From positions 2,356,001 to 2,420,000 of the forward strand of contig NZ_CP040018.1 in NCBI RefSeq assembly GCF_005280255.1: DNA of 64,000 nt, in the 5' to 3' direction. The notes below the pieces were generated by a model, which saw nothing but the letters and a program-made list of their open reading frames with translations, ran no database searches and had not been told where the DNA came from. Of the stretch, positions 26,645-36,261 are shown one piece after another. A program made the position numbers and the translations under genes. The stretch comes from Arthrobacter sp. 24S4-2 (GTDB lineage Bacteria; Actinomycetota; Actinomycetes; Actinomycetales; Micrococcaceae). Each line of letters begins with the position of its first letter. The first letter of the stretch is position 1.

Positions 26645-27747
26645 CAAAGCCATTTCAACCACCCACCTCTCGCTGATAGTTTGTGACCACTAATGTTCAC
26701 CCTTGAGGTACTCGATGCGCCGATGAGACTTCAGAATTGACCAGCATCGGGCCGCGGCCCTTGTGAGTCGAACCTTGGGGGAGAGGAGCCCACCGTCGGC
26801 GCATAATCCAGTTCCATGAACCTGCAGTTGCTCAGCGACTGATATCAAGCCCGGTCGGACCAAGGCTCACTTGAAGCTCCCTGGGGCAGAGAAAATCCCC
26901 AAAGTGGGCATCATTGAGAGGCGTGGGGGATATGGTGCCAGCAATCCTAGCGGAAGTGGTTTGAGCCGGTCGGGTCTGAGGCATCTGCGGGAGACGTACC
27001 CCAACGCAAGCCCATTCGGCTCTAGGACATGCTCGATCGGAATGGCTTGGCCGTCAGGATCCGGTCAGGGAACCATCGCCGTGAGGGCTTTCCTAGCTGA
27101 GACCTGGACGACTACATCGCTCGGATGTCTGCGGCTACCGCAGCAGACATCGTGGCCAATTTGTTGGGAACCGACCGCTAGGACGCCGGGTGAGCCAGGC
27201 GGTTAGCTGCCGGCGCCCCAATGCCAGGGTTATTGCGAAAGTGGTCCAAGGGTGGCGGTGCGCTCCACGGGGAGAAGGTCGTTCGCCCCCACTTGTCAGG
27301 TTGAGTTCTAGGTCCCACTCGTGACCTTGCCAGGAAAGAATGGACCCCATTCTGGCAGGACTCGGGTGGGAAGCTGACGTCAGGTTGGGGTGTACTAAAC
27401 CGGACGCCCAATCCGCACTGGCAGCTCACAGAAAATGGGTCAGGAAGTTTTCACCCAATTCGGCATTGACACCTGATGACGATGGAAATTTCAATCGTGT
27501 AGGTGACACAGCGTGCCCTGCGAAACACGCAGTTGTGGGCGTCTTGCGAGGACAGGCTGCCGCCGGCCTGCAACCATGGAGATCACATGCTATGCCGTGC
27601 CGGTTCGGGTTTATTGACGACGAGGACCACATCTCGAACGGCCGGGCCGGCCACGTAGAGCCCGAACCGGAACTGGCCTACTCCAACGTAGTCGAGTTCT
27701 TTGTTTGCTATTCGCCCAGCCCTACGTCTGGGAAGTCAGAGAAAGAG
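26645..27747. other. Intergenic region with gene debris
   Basis: About 1.1 kb with no intact gene. One plus-strand stretch near 27090-27182 reads like a natural C-terminus (DLDDYIARMSAATAADIVANLLGTDR, stop), but nothing upstream in frame supports a gene. On the minus strand at about 27700-27608, LDYVGVGQFRFGLYVAGPAVRDVVLVV also looks protein-like. It could be the distal remnant of the gene cut by the IS21 element, but I cannot identify it. Confidence 0.35.
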
Positions 27748-27968
27748 TGTTAGCTGCAACTTTAAACTGACCAGAGACGGCAATTTGGATTGACCGTTCG
27801 CGGCAGTGGTTTTGACCAGTGGCTGCAAGTACTTTTGACCAGTTCTTGGCCGTGCGTGTGGCCGGGGCTTGCTGGGATTCCCTTGTCCATCCCCCCGTGT
27901 CATTACGGGGAGAGCCCCTTCCTTCCGCGGTGAAATAGCGATGCCAATCGTTTTTTGTTTCACCCATC

Positions 27969-29546
27969 GTGGGAAGGAAGGGGCTTGATGTGAAGTCTCC
28001 AGGAGAGTTCATGGAAATTTTAGCTGCTTATGATTTGACCCGGTCGTACCGGGATGCCGCGAAGATCTGCGGCGTTTCGCACAACACTGTCCGTTCGTAT
28101 GTGAAGGCCCGGCAGGAAGGCGTCCAGGCGCCGGTCGCCCGCCAGCGGGGCCGGATCACCGACCCGTTCCTGCCGCAGATGAAGTCGCTGGTCGAGCAGT
28201 CCCGCGGGAAGATCCGCGGGGACGTTGTGCACGGAAAACTCGTTGATCTGGGCTATCCCGGATCGATCCGCACGACCCGGTACGTGCTGGCCGGGCTGAA
28301 GTCGAAATATCGGGCCCAAAACACGCGTGTTCACCGCCCCTGGACTGTGGAGCCAGGTTTGTGGCTCCAATGGGACTACGGAGACGGGCCCGTCGTTGAC
28401 GGCGCCAAAACGGTGTTGTTCGTGGCCTGGCTGGCGTATTCACGCTTCCGTATCGTGATTCCCTTGCGGGATAAGACGATGCCGAGCGTGTTCGCCGCCC
28501 TGGACCGCTCTTTCAGGCTCATCGGGGGCGTCCCAACGTACGTTTTGACCGACAATGAGAAAACCGTCACGATCGAGCACGTCGCCGGGGTGCCGGTCCG
28601 TAACCCGCAGATCGTCACGTTCGCCCGGCACTACTCCACCGCCGTGCACACCTGCATGCCGGCGGACCCGGCCTCGAAGGGCGGGGTGGAGAACGCGGTC
28701 AAGATCGCCAAAGCCGACATCGTCCCCAAAGACACGAACCTGCGCTCGGACTACGCCTCCTTCGCCGAGCTGGAAGCGGCGTGCGAGGCGTTTATGGAGG
28801 ATGTGAATTCCAAGGTGCACCGTGCCACCCTGGAGATCCCCAGGGACATGCTGAGACTGATCGAACAGCCCAAGCTGCACCCGGTCCCGGCAGTGCCGGT
28901 GACGGCCAGTTTCGGGCAGGTCCGGCAGGTCCCGCCGAACACGCCCATGGTCACCTACGAGCACTCCCGCTACTCCGTCCCGCACACGCTGATGGGGCAG
29001 AGGCTCTGGGTGCGCGGCACCGACGCCGAGGTCATCATTGTCCATGTCGGCGAGCAGGGGCCGGTGGAAGTCGCCCGGCACGAACTTACCCGCCCCGGCG
29101 TGCCGGCGATCATTGATTCCCATTTCCCTCCTGCTTCCGGCGGGGCCCTGGAACGGGTTATTCGCCCCACGAACAAGGCCGAGGAGGAGTTCCTGGCCTT
29201 GGGCGCCGGGGCAGCGCTCTGGCTCAAGGAAGCCGCCGCGGCCGGGACGAACAAGATCCGCCACAAGATGGAACGCGCCGCCACCCTGGCCAAGGTCATG
29301 GGCAATGACGTGGTTGACCAGGGCCTCGGCGCGGCCGCCGTGCACCACCGCTTCAGCCACGAGGACCTGGTCTCCATCATCACCAACACCGCCACCGGCC
29401 AGCCGCCAAGCACCATCAGCACTACCCGGCACACCGTCACCGATCAAGGCCAGTGGCTGAGTCAGGGCACCAGCGCATGGGCCAACTTCGGCACCGCCAG
29501 CACAAATACCAGCGACGATATTGATCTTGAAGGAGCCACCGAATGA
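27969..29546 (+). CDS. istA: IS21-family transposase IstA
   Basis: A 525-residue transposase. An N-terminal helix-turn-helix (DLTRSYRDAAKICGVSHNTVRSYVKARQEG) precedes the integrase core, with the first Asp in LWLQWDYGDGPVVDG, the second in YVLTDNEKTVTIEH, and Glu in PASKGGVENAVKIAKADIVP. The C-terminal half carries the Mu-transposase-like beta domain (YEHSRYSVPHTLMGQRLWVRG). Its stop overlaps the istB start (ATGA at 29543-29546), the usual coupling. Length and motifs are intact. The frame may begin a few codons earlier or later; the ATG at 27969 and GTG nearby are both plausible. Confidence 0.94.
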   Translation: MGRKGLDVKSPGEFMEILAAYDLTRSYRDAAKICGVSHNTVRSYVKARQEGVQAPVARQRGRITDPFLPQMKSLVEQSRGKIRGDVVHGKLVDLGYPGSIRTTRYVLAGLKSKYRAQNTRVHRPWTVEPGLWLQWDYGDGPVVDGAKTVLFVAWLAYSRFRIVIPLRDKTMPSVFAALDRSFRLIGGVPTYVLTDNEKTVTIEHVAGVPVRNPQIVTFARHYSTAVHTCMPADPASKGGVENAVKIAKADIVPKDTNLRSDYASFAELEAACEAFMEDVNSKVHRATLEIPRDMLRLIEQPKLHPVPAVPVTASFGQVRQVPPNTPMVTYEHSRYSVPHTLMGQRLWVRGTDAEVIIVHVGEQGPVEVARHELTRPGVPAIIDSHFPPASGGALERVIRPTNKAEEEFLALGAGAALWLKEAAAAGTNKIRHKMERAATLAKVMGNDVVDQGLGAAAVHHRFSHEDLVSIITNTATGQPPSTISTTRHTVTDQGQWLSQGTSAWANFGTASTNTSDDIDLEGATE

Positions 29547-30328
29547 GCGCGACAACCCTTGCCGCCAGCCCGCTGGCGGATGTGGAGCACATCATCGCCT
29601 TGATGCGCACCACCCGCATGCCGCACGCCCGCGCCGTGGTCGCCGAGGTGTTGGCGACCGCGAAGGCCCAGCGCTGGGACCCCACAGAAGTCATTCGCGT
29701 CCTGCTCGAGGCCGAGGCGACCGGCAGGAACCGGTCGATGCTAACCACCCGGCGTAAACGCGCGGGGTTTCCCACCGGGAAAACCTTCGATGTCTGGGAC
29801 GAGTCCCTCTCCACCCTCCCTGCGGCGACGACCTCGTTCCTGCGGACCCTGGAGTGGGTGCGGCGGCGGGAGAACCTGATCGCGTGCGGGCCCTCCGGGA
29901 CCGGGAAGACCCTGCTGCTGGAATCCCTGGGCCAGCAGGCCATCGACGAAGGCATGTCCGTGTCGTGGCTGAGCCTGGAGGACCTCGGCGCCCTCGTGCG
30001 CCGGCACCGCATCGATGACAGCGTGAACAAAGCCATCACCCGCGTTACCAGCGTGGATTTGATTTGCATCGATGACATCGGACTCCTGCCGGTTTCCGGC
30101 GATGCCGCCGAGGGCTTCTACCGCGTCGTGGAGGCCTCCTACGAGAAGCGATCCCTGGCGATCAGCTCGAATATCCACCCCAGCGGCTTTGATGAGCTGA
30201 TGCCCAAAACCATCGCCACCGCGACCGTGGACCGGCTTATGCACCACGCGCACCTATGCCAAACCAGCGGCGAGTCCGTCCGGCTCATGCAAGCCCAAAA
30301 CGGGAAAGGAACCCGCCCGATGAACTAA
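29543..30328 (+). CDS. istB: IS21-family transposition helper ATPase IstB
   Basis: A 261-residue AAA+ ATPase that remodels target DNA for IstA. Walker A is CGPSGTGKTLLLESLG, Walker B is VDLICIDDIGLLPV, and the sensor region reads RSLAISSNIHPSGFDELMP, ending with ATVDRLMHHAHLCQTSGESVRL, all typical of IstB. Translation is coupled to IstA by a 4-bp overlap. Intact. Confidence 0.94.
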   Translation: MSATTLAASPLADVEHIIALMRTTRMPHARAVVAEVLATAKAQRWDPTEVIRVLLEAEATGRNRSMLTTRRKRAGFPTGKTFDVWDESLSTLPAATTSFLRTLEWVRRRENLIACGPSGTGKTLLLESLGQQAIDEGMSVSWLSLEDLGALVRRHRIDDSVNKAITRVTSVDLICIDDIGLLPVSGDAAEGFYRVVEASYEKRSLAISSNIHPSGFDELMPKTIATATVDRLMHHAHLCQTSGESVRLMQAQNGKGTRPMN

Positions 30329-30428
30329 CCCGCAACACTGGTCAGGCGCCCCAACCCCAGCATGCCCCAGGCGCCTGACCAGTGTTCAAAAGTACTTGCC
30401 GCCACCGGTCAGTCCATTGCAGCCACTT

Positions 30429-32361
30429 GAATTCCAGGGGTCGTTGCAACACCCGTGCTTAGCTGGCTATCAGTAAATCACGTAGGCGCTCGGCTGGGGT
30501 GTCCCAGTCGAGCGTTTTGCGTGGTCGGGCGTTGAGTTCTTGGGCGACGTGCTCGAGGTCCTCGGGCCCGTAGGCGTTCAGGTCTGCGCCTTTGGGGAAG
30601 TATTGGCGTAGCAGCCCGTTGGTGTTCTCGTTGGATCCGCGTTGCCAGGGGCTGGCGGGGTCGCAGAAGTAGACGTCCATGTCGGTGGCGATGCTGAAAG
30701 CCTTATGTTTGGCCATTTCGGCGCCTTGGTCCCAAGTGAGGGATCCGCGCAGGTGCGCCGGTAGGGTGGACATGGTCTTGATCAGCCCGTCGCGGACTGA
30801 TTCGGCGGTGTGGTCCACCGGCAGGTGCACCAACATCACGTATCGCGTGGTGCGTTCAACCAGCGTTGCGATCGCGGACTGGTTGTAAGCTCCGGTCACT
30901 AAATCCCCCTCCCAATGCCCCGGGACGGCGCGGTCTTCGACCTCGGCGGGGCGTTCGGAAATGTTGATCATCGGGTCACGGAAACGGTTGGTGCGTTCTT
31001 CGGGGTTCCTGTGCTGCTTGCGGCGGGTCCGGCCGGTGCGCAGGGCTTCTTTGACCTCGCGTTTGAGTCCACCGCGGGCCTGAAAGTAGAGGGCCTGGTA
31101 TATCGTTTCGGGGCTCACGCGCATCTGCTCGTCATCGGGGAATTCCTTGATCAGGAGCTTGGAAATCTGTTGTGGGGACCAGCGTGTGAGGAGCTTGGTT
31201 TTCACGTAGTCGTGTAGTTCCCCGGGTTCTGCCAGCTTACTGTCCTTCGGCCGTGCCCGGGCCGCAGTGGCCGCCCGGTGAGCACCGTAAGGCCGGTAAC
31301 CCAGCACCGGGTGGCTGTTGCGTTTGATCTCCCGGCTAATGGTGCCCACGGACCGGCCCAGCGCCCTGCCGATCGCCTGCATTGAGGTTCCTTGGGACCG
31401 CAGGTCCGCGATCCTCTCCCGCTCGGACAGGGACAGGTAGCGGGCGCTGACGGACTGCTCCAGCGCTTCCAACGCCACCGCGGGTGCCGGCTCAGCCACC
31501 GGCGCTGTCAACTCCGGTGCCGCTGCAGGGGCCGAAGGTTCCGCGAATGTAGTTGTCACTTCCTGTTTATACGGCAGATCCGCGGCATGACCTTGGGCCG
31601 CGGCCGTGTCCTTTGCAGTCTGTTGCCGGTCCCAGTTGTAGGAGCTCGGTTTGCTTGCACCGACTGCGAGGGCTGCGTCCCTCCGGCCGGCTCCTTCTTG
31701 GCGCAAGCGCAGGTAGTGAAGCTGCTTCGCCGATGGCCGTCGCGGACTGACGGAGACCAGACCGGCGGCTTTGGCCCAGTTGGAGCAGGTGGAGTAGTTC
31801 AGGCCGAGTTCTCTGGCGGCAACGCTGACGCTGCCGACTTCCCGCAGCAGGCCCAGGAACTCCTCAATCACCGACGGTGGGTGGCGCCGCGCCGGATCAG
31901 CATTCACAGTTCTCGTGGCCCGTGGTTTTCTCCCAGCAGGATTAACCTTGCCGGCCCAGTTATGCGCGGTGCTGATGTTCAATCCCAGCTCCTGGGCCGC
32001 CGCGGTGATGGTGCCGGCCCGGTCCAAGACGGCATAGAAGTGGTCCTTATCCGCCTGGGTGTACTGGCGCTGCGGCCTGATCCCTTCAGCGTTCGCCCAC
32101 TTCTGGCAGGTGCTCCGGTTAATGCCGAGCTCCTTGGCCGCCGCGGCAACACTTCCCAACCGCTCAACGGCAGAAAGGAAATCCTGTCTTTGCGCACGGG
32201 TATGGGACTGCTGGGAACGCTTCCCCTGCGCCCCGGCTCTCGACCCCGGTTCTTTCGGTAGAGGAGATTTTTTCCTTAAGGAAGGACTACTTTTCGATGG
32301 TGATCCCATGGGTGTTGCAACTCCCGATTATTCGGGGGTGTTGCAACGATCGCTAGAACTC
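30429..32361 (-). mobile_element. IS30-family insertion sequence nested in the IS21 element
   Basis: The ends carry an imperfect inverted repeat with the shared core CGTTGCAACACCC (left about 30429-30455, right about 32330-32361, where it is read on the minus strand as GAGTTCTAGCGATCGTTGCA). One long transposase gene fills it on the minus strand. It sits between istB and the right end of the IS21 element. Ends are given to within a few bases; the short target duplication could not be resolved. Confidence 0.8.
30459..32309 (-). CDS. IS30-family transposase with an extended multi-helix-turn-helix N-terminus
   Basis: A 616-residue transposase, about 200 residues longer than common IS30 enzymes. 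Four successive N-terminal modules look alike: VERLGSVAAAAKELGINRSTCQKWA, LDRAGTITAAAQELGLNISTAHNWA, LREVGSVSVAARELGLNYSTCSNWA and a weaker LAVGASKPSSYNWDR. The classical IS30 helix-turn-helix follows (SLSERERIADLRSQGTSMQAIGRALGRSVGTISREIKRN). The DDE core has Asp in VPGHWEGDLVTG, Asp in LTWDQGAEMAKH and Glu in WQRGSNENTNGLLRQYFPKG. No lesions. It could start at a later ATG, but the module repeats argue that the long frame is real. Confidence 0.92.
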   Translation of the reverse strand: MGSPSKSSPSLRKKSPLPKEPGSRAGAQGKRSQQSHTRAQRQDFLSAVERLGSVAAAAKELGINRSTCQKWANAEGIRPQRQYTQADKDHFYAVLDRAGTITAAAQELGLNISTAHNWAGKVNPAGRKPRATRTVNADPARRHPPSVIEEFLGLLREVGSVSVAARELGLNYSTCSNWAKAAGLVSVSPRRPSAKQLHYLRLRQEGAGRRDAALAVGASKPSSYNWDRQQTAKDTAAAQGHAADLPYKQEVTTTFAEPSAPAAAPELTAPVAEPAPAVALEALEQSVSARYLSLSERERIADLRSQGTSMQAIGRALGRSVGTISREIKRNSHPVLGYRPYGAHRAATAARARPKDSKLAEPGELHDYVKTKLLTRWSPQQISKLLIKEFPDDEQMRVSPETIYQALYFQARGGLKREVKEALRTGRTRRKQHRNPEERTNRFRDPMINISERPAEVEDRAVPGHWEGDLVTGAYNQSAIATLVERTTRYVMLVHLPVDHTAESVRDGLIKTMSTLPAHLRGSLTWDQGAEMAKHKAFSIATDMDVYFCDPASPWQRGSNENTNGLLRQYFPKGADLNAYGPEDLEHVAQELNARPRKTLDWDTPAERLRDLLIAS

Positions 32362-32417
32362 AAGCCACCGGTCAACGCAAACTGCAGCCAGCGGTCAGTT
32401 TAAAGTTGCAGTTGACA

Positions 32418-32502
32418 CCCGGCAAGATTTCGGCCAGAACCCGAGGGTGTGCCCGACGAAACTGAGGACGTCGGCTGGGGTTTTGATGGTGAGCGGTTCC
32501 AT
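32418..32502 (-). pseudogene. DUF4192-family protein, N-terminal stub cut by IS21
   Basis: An ATG at 32502 with an excellent ribosome site (AAGGAGAAGGAAC) opens MEPLTIKTPADVLSFVGHTLGFWPKSC, the characteristic N-terminus of DUF4192 proteins, which are uncharacterised actinobacterial proteins. After about 28 codons the frame enters the right end of the IS21 element and stops at 32398-32400. The rest of the gene is not recognisable at the other side of the element. Confidence 0.65.
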
Positions 32503-33616
32503 GTTCCTTCTCCTTCGGCTGCTGGCGGGCACAGGATGTGTCTGTCAGATTTGTGCGTCGTTCTGATTACGGAGCCACCGCTGGGTTTGAGGGTCCGGAG
32601 TGCAACTTGGGGAACCGGGAGCGTTTCAAAGTTTCGGGAGGAAATAAGTGACGAAGGAGCGTCGAACGAAACTTTGAACCGGGCCCGGCGCATGGCGCCC
32701 TGGTTGCGCGGAGGACCCGCCCAGCGATGATGGGGGATCAGAATGACAAACAGCGACGTTGCTTCTGGTGGTTCATGGAGGTGGGGGAGCGGGGCGGCAT
32801 GACGCAAACAGATTCTGTGGCATGACCCACGCCATTCGGCTCTGCCGCGCACGAGACCCTGGCACGCCGCCGCCGTTCCGCGGTTTTGGTGTACCGGGCG
32901 ATAGGGCCCATGTCGGTCCGGCAACGCGGCTGGTGTGGTGTTCGACGTGCCCGACAAGTTCTACGGGTGCAACGCCGGCGGAACGCTCCGCCACCGGCGA
33001 GTTTCCTCTCCGGCGGCGTGCCTCACGCGCATGTGAAGTGGTTGCGCGGACGTGAAACTACTGAGCGGTCCGAGTCCACATCTCCGGACGAGAACTGCTG
33101 GCGCCGCCCGGCCCGTCTGCCCGGGCGCACGCGCACCTGCTGGCCGCCATGCCGCCCGCCGCCTTCCCCGGCGTGGACGAGACCAGGCTCCACTCGTTCC
33201 TGCAGGAAAATGCCGGCAGCTAGTTGATCCAGGAGGTGCCCGGTCTTCTCTTGTCGAACCGGAGTTGGCTCCGGACACATCGCGGTCCTACCTTGGTCAC
33301 GCCCCTATTTCGGCACGGTAATTCCACAGTGTTTCCGCAGGTCAGCAATGCGGCGCCTCCGGCTCACCATGGTGAGCGAAGATTCGGGGGCGTCGCGTTC
33401 TGCTGTGGTCACGCGGTGACCCGCGGTGTGAGACTGGTCGTGTTCGTTGCGGTCGACCCCGAATCCTCTGTAGTGCCTGGGAGCCTGTAGGTCAGCATGG
33501 GGGTGGAGGGCTTCCACGGGAACCGTGGATTGGTGCCTTCGAGCCCGAGCGTCAGACTTCTGAATCTCCCTGCCCTCCCCGCGACGGACACCGAATGATC
33601 CGTCGACGGGAAGCGG
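32503..33616. other. Region without recognisable genes, upstream of IS110
   Basis: About 1.1 kb. Short frames occur on both strands; a plus-strand piece near 33135-33223 reads HLLAAMPPAAFPGVDETRLHSFLQENAGS and stops, possibly a C-terminal fragment of an unknown protein. From about 33300 on the sequence is probably the long non-coding leader of the IS110 element. An inverted repeat lies at 32625-32678. Confidence 0.35.
32625..32678. repeat. 12-bp inverted repeat TTCAAAGTTTCG
   Basis: TTCAAAGTTTCG (32625-32636) and its exact complement CGAAACTTTGAA (32667-32678) are separated by 30 bp. It lies about 120 bp upstream of the DUF4192 stub start. Spacing is too wide for a good terminator; an operator pair or a recombination or replication site is possible. 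Confidence 0.5.
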
Positions 33617-34862
33617 GTGGCAGTGATGGAAGTGGTGCATGGCCGGTGTGCTGGTCTGGACGTGTCCAAGAGGGACGCCAAGGTCTGCGTCCGGGTCGCC
33701 GGTGTTGGTCGTCGCAAGACTGTTGAGACGGTCACGACGTGGGGCTCGACCACGAACCAGGTCCTGGCCCTGCGTGAGCATCTAATCGCCGAGCAGGTCA
33801 CCTGTGCGGTGATGGAGGCCACCGGGGACTACTGGAAGCCGTTCTACTACCTCCTTGAGGACGCCGGGTTCGAGGTCATACTGGTCAACGCCAGGCACGT
33901 CAAGAACTTGCCTGGCCGCAAGAGCGATGTCGCCGACGCGACGTGGCTGGCCCAGCTTGGCGCACACGGCCTGGTGCGTGGGTCGTTCGTGCCCCCGGAG
34001 CCGATCCGCCAGTTGCGCGATCTGACCCGGGCCCGGACCGCGATCACCCGGGAACGTGGCCGGGAGATCCAACGGCTCGAGAAGCTGCTCGAGGACGCCA
34101 GCATCAAACTGTCCTCGGTCGCCTCCGACATCACTGGCGTCTCCGGACGGGCGATGCTCGAGGCGATGATCGCGGGCCAAGACGACCCCGCCGCATTGGC
34201 CGACCTCGCCAAGCGGCGGCTGCGCTCGAAGATCCCGGCGTTGACCGAGGCGCTGAGCGGCCGGTTCACCGAACACCACGGTTTCCTGGCGCGGGTACAT
34301 CTGGACCTGATCGACCGGCACACGAGGGCGGTCGAGGACATCACCGCCCGGATCGAGGTGGTGATCGCACCCTTTCAGGGATTCCGGGACCTGATCGCCA
34401 CCATCCCCGGCATCGGCCCCCTCGTCGCCGACGTCGTCGTCGCCGAGACCGGCGCAGACATGACCAGGTTCGCCACCGCCGGGAACCTCGCTTCGTGGGC
34501 CGGGACCACGCCGGGTCACAACGAGTCCGCCGGACGAGTCAAGTCGACCAAGACCCGGCCCGGAAACCCCCTATCTCCAAGGAGCGCTCGGCGCTGCCGC
34601 GGTGGCGTGCGCACAGAACCCCGCCACCTACCTCGGCGCCCGCTACCGCCGAATTGCGTCGCGGCGAGGCCCCATGAAAGCCAACGTTGCGATCCAACAC
34701 ACCATGCTCATCGCGATCTGGCACATGGGCCGCTACGGAACCCTTTACGAGGACCCCGGTGCAGACTTCTTCACCCGTCTCCACCCCGAACGCGCCAAGA
34801 ACCGCGCACTCCACCAACTCGAGGCCATGGGCTACCAGGTCACCCTCGATCGGACGGGGTAA
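33617..34862 (+). pseudogene. IS110-family transposase, frameshifted
   Basis: DEDD-type transposase related to Holliday-junction resolvases. The N-terminal catalytic region has AGLDVSKRDAKVCVR, VMEATGDYWKPFYYLLED and GRKSDVADATWLAQL. The C-terminal transposase_20 region is LIATIPGIGPLVADVVVAETGADMTRFATAGNLASWAGTTPG. At a C5 run (34567-34571) the frame slips after KTRPGNP; the proper continuation YLQGALGAAAVACAQN...LHQLEAMGYQVTLDRTG ends at 34862 in another frame. Removing one C restores a protein of about 415 residues. The uninterrupted frame instead runs to 34924 with unrelated residues and lacks the serine-containing tail. Likely start 33617 or the ATG at 33626. Element ends were not identified. 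Confidence 0.85.
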
Positions 34863-35714
34863 CAAAACGCGGGTCCCCTGACGAGGAAGGGAATCTTCGC
34901 GTCAGAGCGATCTTAGACCTCTGAGTTTAGCCCTGGGTGGTCAGCTCGACGCGGAGGCAAACCTCAATGCCGCGGGTCCATGTCAAAGAAGGAACCCCAT
35001 GAGGGTCCCAGCCAGCACCTCCTACCCGGGGCTGCGAGCACTTTGGCGAGCAACTCCGCGGAACAAAGTGTGGCCACAAGATGACCCGCGAGTTGTACGC
35101 GTACCCAAACCGCTCACAGAAACAGCTGCCCAATCGTGCGATATTTGAGGAGCAACCTTGGGAGCGACTGCCGAGGGCGCGTGCATTTGAAGGAGGCATA
35201 GGCAGCCGAGCCTCATCACCAGCCGATCCAATACAGATCAGCTTCTGTCAGTCCACAACGGCCACCGGCCCTTCCCGCGTTGCTCACGGATGCTGTCTGC
35301 CCGGGTGGTTTGATGCGGGCCGGAGGCATGGGGGTTGAGAGGAACATGATCTGGCTCCGCTGGGCGATCTCGACGGCATCACCCATGAAATCTACCTTTC
35401 CGCCGCAACGCTTCCGTGTTCCGGAATTCCCTCAGGGCCCATGTCCAGGCGGGCACGGCCGTTGCGAAAAATTCCGGCGTGAAAGGCCGGAAGGTTCAGT
35501 CCGAGTCGAAGACGGCCAGGATCCGGCGATGGGCCAGGGAGAATGCCTGCATCATGAGCGACCGGGGCAGATCCCGGCAAGAGTCGTCGAGGTATGCGAA
35601 GAATCTGTTCAGGATGAGCCGCACGCCAAATGATTCCCGTTGCTCCGTTGGCAACGGCCGGGAGTTCTTCCCCGCATGTACAGTTCCTTGATTGTTGGCC
35701 TGCCTGAAGTCGGG
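34863..35714. other. Region without intact genes, downstream of the epimerase operon
   Basis: About 850 bp. On the minus strand, between about 35640 and 35390, one frame reads VRLILNRFFAYLDDSCRDLPRSLMMQAFSLAHRRILAVFDSD, a stop, then FATAVPAWTWALREFRNTEALRRKGRFHG. This looks like coding debris of an unidentified protein that once followed the isomerase gene. A minus-strand ATG near 35386 with ribosome site GGAAAGG opens MGDAVEIAQRSQIMFLSTPMPPARIKPPG, also unidentified. Confidence 0.35.
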
Positions 35715-36261
35715 TCATTGCATGTTCGTGTGGCGGTGCGCCATGCGTTCATAGGATCCGGGATCGCTGCTAGCGAGTTTCAGGGCAAGTGCGTCGAGGG
35801 CAAGAAGGGACGCCTGTTCAAAGAGGCTGCCGCCGAATTGCTCCGACCCTGCCGAGGGGAGCGTGAGCACGTGATCGGCAAGACCGCTTAGGGGCTGTTC
35901 GGTGTGGAGGTCAGGAGCGCAACGGTTGCGCTTTGGGCGCGCGCAATCCGGGCGAACGATGTGCTGATCGGGCTGGTGCCGGAGTTGGAGATGATGAAGA
36001 GTCCGTCCCCGGACCGGACCGATGGTGCCGTGGCCTCACCGAGTACGTGGGTTTCAAAGCCCAGGTGCATGATGCGCATCGCAGCCATCTCCGCCACGAG
36101 ACCGGAACGGCCCTGACCGCTGAAAAACCACCTCCGCCCGCTGTCCTGGAACAGGCGGCAAACGTCTGGAAAGCTTCCGGATCGATGTGGTCGAGGACGC
36201 GGTTGACTTCAGCGCCGATTGTTTTCCACGCGGTCGGTTCGACCCGGGGCTGTGACTTCAT
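35715..36261 (-). pseudogene. SIS-domain sugar-phosphate isomerase (6-phospho-3-hexuloisomerase-like), two frameshifts
   Basis: Combining three frames gives one protein of about 180 residues. It begins at ATG 36261 (MKSQPRVEPTAWKTIGAEVNRVLDHIDPEAFQTFAAC) and shifts near 36150. It then reads FQDSGRRWFFSGQGRSGLVAEMAAMRIMHLGFETHVLGEATAPSVRSGDGLFIISNSGTSPISTSFARIA...VALLTSTPNSP, and shifts again at a G-run (35891-35894) to LSGLADHVLTLPSAGSEQFGGSLFEQASLLALDALALKLASSDPGSYERMAHRHTNMQ. The SIS signature (SGQGRSG, ISNSGTS) and size match PHI-type isomerases. Its start overlaps the epimerase-like gene stop (ATGA). Two separate one-base losses are needed to explain it, so as written it is inactive. Confidence 0.75.

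Larger units (their letters stand above)
27748..32417 (+). mobile_element. IS21-family insertion sequence, interrupted by an IS30 element
   Basis: The left end TGTTAGCTGCAACTTTAAAC and inverted right end TGTCAACTGCAACTTTAAAC match closely and continue with CTGACC. Further internal repeats built on TTGACC...GGCTGC occur at both ends, as in IS21 multiple terminal repeats. IstA and IstB genes lie inside. Without the IS30 insert (about 30429-32361) the element is about 2.7 kb, normal for IS21. No target duplication is visible: GAAAGAG precedes and CCCGGCA follows. The flanks may therefore not be original partners. Confidence 0.85.

Noticed and set aside
28440..29555. A 371-codon frame antisense to istA
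   Set aside because: The istA reading is complete with catalytic motifs; the reverse frame has none.
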